From positions 1 through 8,083 of the forward strand of contig CAYYNB010000231.1 of assembly GCA_964472565.1 (NCBI GenBank): a stretch of DNA of 8,083 nt, written 5' to 3'. Below the pieces are notes generated by a model. It did no database searches. It saw only the letters and a program-made list of their open reading frames with translations, and was not told where the DNA came from. Positions 1-3,991 of the stretch are shown piece after piece. The translations under genes and the position numbers were made by a program. This DNA comes from DATAMF01 sp964472565 (GTDB lineage: Bacteria > Chloroflexota > Anaerolineae > Aggregatilineales > Aggregatilineaceae). Within the stretch, counting starts at the first letter, position 1; the number at the start of each line of letters is the position of its first letter.

Positions 1-2
1 TG

Positions 3-239
3 GACAACACGGGCGAAGCCATTCAGGAACGTCGCCAGCAGGACAAGCTGTTGAAAGCCATCCGGCAGGCTGGTGCCGGCGGTGCAAATCTGCGCAGCAT
101 GTACCGCAGTCTCAGCCTGACTGCCAAGCGTGCCCGGCAGTTGTCGCAAGACCTGGTGCGTGCTGGCCTGGTTGTCGAACGACGAGTAGGTAAAGCGGAA
201 TGGTATATCGCTGCCGAATTTGCCGATGATCCCGCCTGA
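3..239 (+). CDS. C-terminal end of a winged-helix protein (partial, 5' end outside window)
   Basis: The frame is open from the first complete codon at 3 to TGA at 237-239, giving 78 residues beginning DNTGEAIQERRQQDK, so the gene starts upstream of the window. The segment from about LRSMYRSLSLTAKRARQL to GLVVERRVGKAEWYIAAE has the helix-turn-helix plus beta-wing pattern of a winged helix: a Leu/Ala-rich recognition helix, then AGLVVERR and a short strand ending WYI. Such wHTH tails are common at the C-terminus of DUF3987/primase-helicase-type proteins of mobile elements, but the catalytic part is not visible, so that parentage is inference. A TTG within the frame at 51 could be read as a start, but the coding character continues upstream of it. 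A fragment of a transcription regulator is the main alternative. Confidence 0.7.
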   Translation, partial: DNTGEAIQERRQQDKLLKAIRQAGAGGANLRSMYRSLSLTAKRARQLSQDLVRAGLVVERRVGKAEWYIAAEFADDPA

Positions 240-243
240 ATCT

Positions 244-314
244 ACTGACAATACTGACTCACTGACAACTGACAATTCGAACTGTCAGTTGTCGGTTGTC
301 AGTTTTACTGACAA
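244..314. repeat. ACTGACAA octamer array in direct and inverted orientation (operator/iteron-like)
   Basis: Exact ACTGACAA copies lie at 244-251, 261-268, 268-275 and 307-314, with a degenerate copy (ACTGACTC) at 253-260. Inverted copies lie at 282-289 (one mismatch), 289-296 (one mismatch) and 296-303 (exact). Copies within each cluster overlap by one base, giving a 7-base spacing. Arms 261-275 and 289-303 can pair over 15 bp with one mismatch, and TTTT follows at 303-306, so the same DNA could act as a weak terminator for the upstream gene. The array lies between the wHTH fragment and the HU-like gene and ends about 14 bases before that gene's ribosome site. A binding site for a repressor, replication initiator or the HU-like protein is inference. 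Confidence 0.65.
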
Positions 315-341
315 TTCTATGGACAAAAAGGAGAAATCGCG

Positions 342-644
342 GTGAAACACACCGACAGAGTGGCATTGGTCGCCCGGCAGAAGCGGGCGTTCACCCAGAA
401 GCTGGTCCGCGAAGCAGTCGAGCGCTACTTCGAAGCGCTCGCTGAGGAAATCGCGCAGGGTGAGCAGGTCGAGTTGTATGGGATCGGGAAAATCCAGATC
501 AACCGCGAGGAAGGACACGGCACCCTGCAGGCGATTGGGCCGGGAGGCACACGCATCCCGCGCAAAGCGGGTTGGCGGCTCCGGACACGCATCCGGCTGT
601 TTGAGGCGTTCCGCCAGCGCTGCCACGAGGGACAGCAAACATAA
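342..644 (+). CDS. HU/IHF-like DNA-bending protein
   Basis: This 100-residue basic protein resembles the bacterial HU/IHF family (about 90 residues), which binds and bends DNA as a dimer. The N-terminal helical part (about residues 16-40, TQKLVREAVERYFEALAEEI) is followed by GEQVELYGIGKIQI at 40-53, matching the family's Gly-x-Gly turn (G47-I48-G49) before the first strand. Residues 64-92 then carry the basic arm and terminal helix, although the arm looks shortened and the usual RNPxTG signature is replaced by GPGGTRIP. The GTG start at 342 is chosen because AAGGAG at 328-333 sits eight bases upstream. Likely roles are nucleoid organisation or architectural support for replication or recombination of the surrounding element. 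The divergent arm makes it a distant member, so subfamily is uncertain. Confidence 0.65.
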   Translation: MKHTDRVALVARQKRAFTQKLVREAVERYFEALAEEIAQGEQVELYGIGKIQINREEGHGTLQAIGPGGTRIPRKAGWRLRTRIRLFEAFRQRCHEGQQT

Positions 645-657
645 GTAGACCAACATC

Positions 658-704
658 GAAATCAGGCAGTTCATGGACTACCTGATTTCACTCAATCAGT
701 AGTC
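658..704. repeat. Nested inverted repeats after the HU-like gene
   Basis: GAAATCAGG at 658-666 is perfectly inverted as CCTGATTTC at 681-689; allowing two mismatches the symmetry extends to 15 bp per arm (658-672 with 675-689). A second inversion overlaps it: GACTACCTGAT at 676-686 against ATCAGTAGTC at 695-704, with one bulged base. The middle arm can therefore pair with either neighbour. No T-run follows, so an ordinary intrinsic terminator is unlikely. A binding or recombination site, or a weak terminator for either strand, is possible. Confidence 0.5.
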
Positions 705-718
705 GAAGTCCGGATTTT

Positions 719-748
719 GAGACAGGCATATTTCTTCCACCTGTTCTC
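719..748. repeat. Short hairpin between convergent HU-like gene and tRNA unit
   Basis: GAGACAGG at 719-726 pairs with CCTGTTCTC at 740-748, giving an 8 bp stem with one bulge and a 13-base loop. It sits where the + strand HU-like gene and the minus strand tRNA unit converge, a normal place for a transcription end, but neither side has a proper T-run (only TTTT on the + strand side before the stem). Function not established. Confidence 0.3.
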
Positions 749-758
749 ACAAAAAACA

Positions 759-843
759 AAGTGTCTTCGGGGACAGGGCTCGAACCTGCGTCCAGCCGGT
801 TAAGAGCCGGCCGCTCTACCACTGAGCTACCCCGAAGACACTT
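759..843. repeat. 14 bp perfect inverted repeat formed by the tRNA(CUU) ends and flanks
   Basis: AAGTGTCTTCGGGG at 759-772 is the exact reverse complement of 830-843. Seven of the 14 pairs are the acceptor stem, and seven lie outside the mature tRNA. On the minus strand the outer arm is followed by TTTGTTTTTTG (760 downwards), so the stem with its T-rich tail could also end transcription of the tRNA unit. Such a long continuous stem around a tRNA would change how RNase P and 3' processing enzymes see the precursor. That consequence is inference. Confidence 0.7.
765..836 (-). tRNA. tRNA with CUU anticodon (Lys), unusual extended acceptor stem
   Basis: On the minus strand the cloverleaf is complete: a 7 bp acceptor (TTCGGGG with CCCCGAA), TA at 8-9, D stem GCTC/GAGC with loop AGTGGTA, anticodon stem GCCGG/CCGGC with loop CTCTTAA (anticodon CTT), a 5-base variable region TGGAC, T stem GCAGG/CCTGT and T loop TTCGAGC. 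The discriminator would be G, and CCA is not encoded. By anticodon this is tRNA-Lys, but U1-A72 and G73 are unlike the usual bacterial lysine tRNA (G1-C72, A73), so the amino acid charged is not certain. Beyond the acceptor the flanks continue to pair for seven more base pairs. The gene lies 27 bases downstream of the Thr-type tRNA and is probably co-transcribed with it. Confidence 0.85.
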
Positions 844-863
844 GTTCACTATGAATCTATGAC

Positions 864-935
864 CCCCAGGGGCAGGGCTCGAACCTGCGTCCAGTCGGAT
901 ACGAGCCGACCGCTCTACCACTGAGCTACCCTGAA
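864..935 (-). tRNA. tRNA with CGU anticodon (Thr), weak acceptor end
   Basis: The minus strand gives a full cloverleaf: acceptor TTCAGGG with CCCTGGG (the two outer pairs are T-G wobbles), TA, D stem GCTC/GAGC with loop AGTGGTA, anticodon stem GTCGG/CCGAC with loop CTCGTAT (anticodon CGT), variable TGGAC, T stem GCAGG/CCTGC and loop TTCGAGC. The discriminator is G, and no CCA is encoded. It is 62/71 identical to the neighbouring CUU tRNA; the 4:69 and 28:42 pairs changed on both sides, which argues that both are folded, functional tRNAs and not decaying copies. U1:G72 and G73 are not normal threonine features (usually G1-C72), so charging is uncertain. Its 5' end is 12 bases after the stop codon of the upstream protein gene. 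Confidence 0.8.
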
Positions 936-947
936 GGTGACCTAATT

Positions 948-2354
948 CTATGTGTCTTCGGATTGGTTTGTCAATCGCTTTTTGTGCTGTGACATAACCT
1001 GGTGATGGACCGCACTATCGCCTGGTTGCGGTTCGCGTGTTAACCGCTTGCCAGAGAAAAAACCTGCATCACGCAAGGATTGGGCCAGCCACGGATTCTG
1101 CACTGAAACCCCATGAACCAGTTCCGGTGTAGGATGGAATACGGCTACTTTGGTCCGAGGCCGTGGGGCAATCCACCCGGATTTTTCCGGATCGACGTTA
1201 TGGTTGCGGCATGTGTCCTCAACCAGTGTCAACATGCACGTCGCGTTGCCATTCAGTACTTCCCAGGGTAACGGCAACTCATTCCAAACAAAGGTATTGG
1301 GATCAAGGCTGCCACCCGTGCTCAAATGCCACGCGACGACATCCGCTGCCATCAAACGCAGCACCTTGCCGAAACAAATGGTTTGGAGCAACTCCTCCAT
1401 GCCTAATGCATAGACCAGCGACATCCAGTGATCACGAGCCTTGTTCCAGGCGCTCGCCGTATTGTTCCAGGTCGTGGAGTCGTTCCCGCGCTGCACCACC
1501 ATGGTTTCGCGCTTGATATTCGACGTCTGCCATATCTCTTCGAGCAGAGCGGCGATATCCTGCAAAATGCTAAACCATTTGCCCAACAACTCCCCTTTTT
1601 GTTCATCGCTTAAATGCACCAGCACATCGTCGTGGGGATACACATGGGCGATCGCCCACCAACGTGTAGTAGGCTGTGCTTTGCAACGTTGAAAAAGCAT
1701 GTCCGCAATCTCATCATAGGGACGCTGTTGGCCGTAAATCGTAAATTCACTACGAAGGTTGCAGCGCGCCGTGTAATACGCGATAAAGCACGCTGTATTG
1801 ACATCTGCGGAGAAGTCTTCCCAGGTAATTTGATGCGCCAAACCTGATTTCCCAATACGGGTAAACTCGTATTTTTTGATCTCGCGAATCAGGGTTTGTA
1901 GTTTGGACTCCATCCGAGTGAGCAAGCGAAACAGCTTGTTATAGCGCCTTCGGGACAGATCCAGCCCTCCCTCACGCCGGGCCGTACGGTTCAAGCGATC
2001 GGCCTTGAAATCATTCTGTCCGAATGCTTTGCGAATTTCAGGGCTGATATCGCGAATGAACTTTTCCACTGCATCCGGATCACTGCTAGCCTCTGGGGTG
2101 AGGGGGTAGGCTGTCTCAAACAGATCCTGAGCACGCGCAATTTGACGCTGCGCCCCTATTGGACGGGAGAATTCTTGCAGCATTGAAGTATATTTCCACA
2201 CGCCGCGCCGCAAGGAATGTTTAGCTGCCTTGTCTAGAATTTGTATCTCAGTACGAGACAGACCATCTTGAAGAATCTGAGCCACCATCTCTGCTACATC
2301 CTCAGGACGTTTCCGCTCGTTCAGAGATTTGAACAAAGATTGCATTATGACCAT
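948..2354 (-). CDS. Unrecognised 468-residue protein, co-directional with two tRNAs
   Basis: I do not recognise this family. The ATG at 2354 is preferred because GGAG lies nine bases upstream; a TTG at 2372 would add six residues and an ATG at 2345 would remove three. The protein looks soluble and mostly helical, with no signal peptide or membrane segment. Residues about 115-165 (474-residue numbering from the TTG) are strongly basic (KADRLNRTARREGG, LSRRRYNKLFRLL). The centre is rich in Trp/Tyr and conserved-looking motifs such as FIAYYTARCNLRSEF, RPYDEIADMLFQRC and RWWAIAHVYP, then QRGNDSTTWN near 294-303. The C-terminus is polar. It ends TAG at 948-950, 12 bases before the CGU tRNA, so protein and tRNAs probably share a transcript. 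Its block composition is more AT-rich than the sigma-like gene, which fits cargo. Nucleic-acid binding is only a guess from the basic stretch. Confidence 0.7.
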   Translation of the reverse strand: MVIMQSLFKSLNERKRPEDVAEMVAQILQDGLSRTEIQILDKAAKHSLRRGVWKYTSMLQEFSRPIGAQRQIARAQDLFETAYPLTPEASSDPDAVEKFIRDISPEIRKAFGQNDFKADRLNRTARREGGLDLSRRRYNKLFRLLTRMESKLQTLIREIKKYEFTRIGKSGLAHQITWEDFSADVNTACFIAYYTARCNLRSEFTIYGQQRPYDEIADMLFQRCKAQPTTRWWAIAHVYPHDDVLVHLSDEQKGELLGKWFSILQDIAALLEEIWQTSNIKRETMVVQRGNDSTTWNNTASAWNKARDHWMSLVYALGMEELLQTICFGKVLRLMAADVVAWHLSTGGSLDPNTFVWNELPLPWEVLNGNATCMLTLVEDTCRNHNVDPEKSGWIAPRPRTKVAVFHPTPELVHGVSVQNPWLAQSLRDAGFFSGKRLTREPQPGDSAVHHQVMSQHKKRLTNQSEDT

Positions 2355-2529
2355 AAGTGACCGCTCCAACAAAACCGAAACGCTGCTTCACCACGATGAA
2401 TAGCATCCGATCTTCTGAGTACAAACGACGTCCTACAAGCTGAAATGTACTCGTTCTGGATGCTTTTACATCCCAACCGGGCACCCATTCTTGAGTTTTC
2501 ATGATGAGCTGCATGGTCAAGGCGACCAT
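2302..2529 (-). CDS. Possible small protein (75 residues) overlapping the start of the 468-residue gene
   Basis: ATG at 2529 opens a frame ending TGA at 2302. It overlaps the first 50-70 bases of the next gene in another frame. The product has a protein-like middle (EWVPGWDVKASRTSTFQLVG, then RMLFIVVKQRFGFVGAV), with alternating hydrophobic strands and no low-complexity bias, unlike the other shadow frames here. A candidate extended -10 promoter is placed just upstream, leaving a leader of about 12 bases; no good Shine-Dalgarno precedes any of the ATGs at 2529, 2514 or 2502. It may be a true short upstream partner with translational coupling, or an old N-terminal part of the downstream protein separated by a frameshift. 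I do not recognise it. Confidence 0.3.
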   Translation of the reverse strand: MVALTMQLIMKTQEWVPGWDVKASRTSTFQLVGRRLYSEDRMLFIVVKQRFGFVGAVTYGHNAIFVQISERAETS

Positions 2530-2547
2530 CGGTAGATGCCATTGCTC

Positions 2548-2556
2548 ATCATATCA
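2548..2556 (-). promoter_or_regulatory. Candidate extended -10 promoter for the minus-strand protein-tRNA unit
   Basis: On the minus strand TGATATGAT (2556 to 2548) matches the TG-n-TATAAT extended -10 form at all but one base of the hexamer. The hexamer 17 bases upstream (CCTCAA) is a poor -35, which extended -10 promoters tolerate. Predicted initiation near 2541 would fall 12 bases before the first ATG. It lies in an AT-richer dip between the two divergent units. Assigned by consensus only. Confidence 0.35.
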
Positions 2557-2668
2557 TGTTTTCTATCGCTTGAGGATGGCGGCACCTGTGTGAGGGGCTA
2601 CCTTTACCCGCAACGCGCCCGCCACGCGGTGATTGTACAGCGCACGGGACCCGCTCCCATCAAGGCAC

Positions 2669-2731
2669 GGCAGGGATACGCTGGCACTACTCTGCGAGCA
2701 GGACCAGCGAACCCCTGCCTCTCATGCTCGC
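2669..2731 (+). ncRNA. Hairpin with loop-to-downstream pseudoknot (candidate structured RNA)
   Basis: GGCAGGG at 2669-2675 pairs perfectly with CCCTGCC at 2713-2719. Inside a symmetrical 4x4 internal loop (ATAC/GAAC), GCTGG at 2680-2684 pairs with CCAGC at 2704-2708. The 19-base apical loop contains GCGAGCA at 2694-2700, which is exactly complementary to TGCTCGC at 2725-2731, five bases beyond the stem. This is the layout of an H-type pseudoknot, with 12 bp of stem and 7 bp of loop pairing. Such geometry is typical of regulatory or catalytic RNAs; here it rests on complementarity alone, in GC-rich sequence where some chance pairing is expected. Confidence 0.45.
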
Positions 2732-2792
2732 GCCCACCGCGAACCACCATCTCGATTTATTCACGCTTTCCGCTTGCCAACTACGGTGAGAC

Positions 2793-2901
2793 ATGCGCAT
2801 GGGCCTTGATGGGCCCCTCCCGGCGCTGTAGCCGCCAGGGTGCGGCGCATTGCCGCCTTTATAAGGCGAGCCGCCCAGGAGGTAGAAGCTCCGGAGCGGC
2901 T
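2793..2901 (+). promoter_or_regulatory. Run of five hairpins immediately before the sigma-like gene
   Basis: Successive stems are GGGCC/GGCCC (2801-2805 with 2812-2816), CGGC/GCCG (2821-2824 with 2831-2834), GCGGC/GCCGC (2842-2846 with 2852-2856), CGCCTT/AAGGCG (2854-2859 with 2863-2868, loop TAT) and AGCCGC/GCGGCT (2869-2874 with 2896-2901). The third and fourth share bases 2854-2856 and cannot both form fully. The loop of the fifth holds AGGAGG at 2877-2882, a perfect Shine-Dalgarno with no start codon at normal distance, which could pair internally with CTCC at 2890-2893. The actual ribosome site (AAGGAAAGG, 2909-2917) follows. This could be an attenuator or translational switch. Confidence 0.4.
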
Positions 2902-2928
2902 CTTAGACAAGGAAAGGGCTAACTTCCC

Positions 2929-3825
2929 ATGTCTCACCAACAGTCTATCACCGTTCAGCGCCTCATGCAGCAGTTCGAAGCCCGTCTCAGCGAGATGGAA
3001 CCGTTTCTCGTCAACTGGGGTAACACGACGTTCTCCCACCTCGATGAAGCCACCCGCGACGAAGCCTTGCAGCGGACTCGCCTCACCCTCTGGACACGCT
3101 ACCGGGCCAACCCTGCCGAATTCGAGCAGAAGCCGCCCCGACGATACACGCAGTACGCGAAAACTATCTACGCGCACTCGCTCTACGACAAGAAAGAGCG
3201 CGTCATTAACCGCCGGTTCATTCAGGCAGGCGACATCGGTGGCGACGATCTGCACGATGGCGACCTCGATCCCCTCGACCTGGTGAGCCTGCCCACCGGC
3301 ACCCGCCACACCAGACGCGAAACGCGCGATCTGCGCCTGGCGGAAACTCGCATCGATTTACAGCGCGCTATCGCCCAGGGCATGAACACACTCAGCGCGG
3401 AAGATCAGGCCGATATGCAGCGGCTGATGACCGGCACGATGGAAGGGTACAGCGTCAAGGAAATGCGGGAAGCGCACGGCTGGACCTGCCGCCGGTATAC
3501 GCAGCTCAAGACCATCCTGCAAACGACCTTCTACGAAGCGCTCACCGGCGAGACGCGCGCAACCGCGCCCAAACAGACCACTTCCGCAGCCGATCTCGCC
3601 GAACTTGCCCGGCTCTACGACCTGGGCCTGAGCGCCTACCGCATCGGCCCGCGCCTGGGGCGTTCGCAGGCCTGGGCGCTGCACCACATCGAACAACTTG
3701 TCGAAAAGCGCCGCAAGACAGCTCGCCAATCCTTGCACCGCGCGGTTGATCACCTGGTCGAAGGCATTCATTGGCCTACTGATCGCGGCGAAAACGATCT
3801 GGCGGCGGTGCCGGTCGCAGTCTGA
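2929..3825 (+). CDS. Sigma-70/ECF-like transcription factor with an added C-terminal HTH
   Basis: This 298-residue protein has the two-domain layout of small sigma factors. Residues about 38-95 (HLDEATRDEALQRTRLTLW, then RRYTQYAKTIYAHSLYDKKERV) resemble sigma region 2, which binds core RNA polymerase and the -10 element. Residues about 155-205 (LSAEDQADMQRLMTG, YSVKEMREAHGWTCRRYTQL) resemble region 4, the -35 binding HTH. Unusually, residues 222-262 add a further HTH of resolvase type (LARLYDLGLSAYRIGPRLGRSQAWAL). The ATG at 2929 follows AAGGAAAGG at 2909-2917 with 11 bases between. The gene is preceded by the structured leader and closed by its own terminator, so it is monocistronic. Similar proteins control late genes or transfer genes of phages and plasmids; targets here are unknown. 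A non-sigma DNA-binding protein of the same fold is the alternative. Confidence 0.55.
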   Translation: MSHQQSITVQRLMQQFEARLSEMEPFLVNWGNTTFSHLDEATRDEALQRTRLTLWTRYRANPAEFEQKPPRRYTQYAKTIYAHSLYDKKERVINRRFIQAGDIGGDDLHDGDLDPLDLVSLPTGTRHTRRETRDLRLAETRIDLQRAIAQGMNTLSAEDQADMQRLMTGTMEGYSVKEMREAHGWTCRRYTQLKTILQTTFYEALTGETRATAPKQTTSAADLAELARLYDLGLSAYRIGPRLGRSQAWALHHIEQLVEKRRKTARQSLHRAVDHLVEGIHWPTDRGENDLAAVPVAV

Positions 3826-3834
3826 ACGGCTACG

Positions 3835-3866
3835 CCGGGCGGTTCTTCGCGAATCGCCCGGTTTTT
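3835..3866 (+). terminator. Intrinsic terminator of the sigma-like gene
   Basis: CCGGGCG at 3835-3841 pairs perfectly with CGCCCGG at 3855-3861, with a 13-base loop that itself contains the palindrome TTCGCGAA, and is followed by TTTTT at 3862-3866. It starts ten bases after the stop codon at 3823-3825. This is a textbook rho-independent terminator and isolates the sigma-like gene from the restriction enzyme gene. Confidence 0.85.
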
Positions 3867-3939
3867 ATTTCGTTGCCAGTTTGGGCCATGTTTTCCCCCG
3901 TTAACGCCCTTCGCGCTGTTTCTCCCAGTGTGTCACCAG

Positions 3940-3948
3940 TGCTATACT
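3940..3948 (+). promoter_or_regulatory. Extended -10 promoter of the restriction-modification gene
   Basis: TGCTATACT at 3940-3948 fits the TG-n-TATAAT extended -10 form, with the hexamer TATACT matching five of six consensus bases. The hexamer 17 bases upstream (TTCTCC) is a weak -35, as expected for this promoter class. Initiation near 3955 would leave a leader of about 37 bases before the ATG at 3992. A second -10-like TTATAC lies at 3955-3960. Confidence 0.5.
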
Positions 3949-3991
3949 ACTAACTTATACCTTTCTTGAAACCAGTAGAGATTAGTGGGCT

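Larger units (their letters stand above)
2554..2928 (+). promoter_or_regulatory. Long non-coding, highly structured leader upstream of the sigma-like gene
   Basis: About 375 bases separate the divergent promoter from the ATG at 2929. The only long frame through it (2536-2922) gives an Arg/Pro/Cys/Gly-rich product that does not look like a protein. The stretch instead holds dense self-complementarity: short stems near 2614-2628 (CGCG/CGCG) and 2646-2658 (GGGA/TCCC), a hairpin-pseudoknot at 2669-2731, an ATGCGCAT palindrome at 2793-2800, and five successive hairpins at 2801-2901. A long 5' untranslated leader controlling the sigma-like gene or a separate small RNA are both possible. I match it to no known RNA family (no RNase P, tmRNA, 6S or SRP RNA signatures seen). 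Confidence 0.45.

Noticed and set aside
285..674. 129-residue minus-strand frame opposite the HU-like gene
   Set aside because: It is antisense to a gene with a good ribosome site and family similarity; it mirrors that coding sequence and the octamer array.
688..921. 77-residue minus-strand frame with repeated LDAGSSP motifs
   Set aside because: It is translation across the two tRNA genes; the repeated motif is the T-arm read as protein.
765..935. Allo-tRNA or selenocysteine-type tRNA
   Set aside because: Acceptor and T stems are 7 and 5 bp and the variable region is five bases, the normal elongator layout; only the flanking extension is unusual.
2536..2922. 128-residue + strand frame upstream of the sigma-like gene
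   Set aside because: Composition is Arg/Pro/Cys/Gly-rich without structured patterns, no ribosome site is present, and the DNA is dominated by hairpins.
2761..3309. 182-residue minus-strand frame opposite the sigma-like gene
   Set aside because: It spans the hairpin leader and the sigma-2-like coding region in antisense, with no ribosome site or recognisable pattern.
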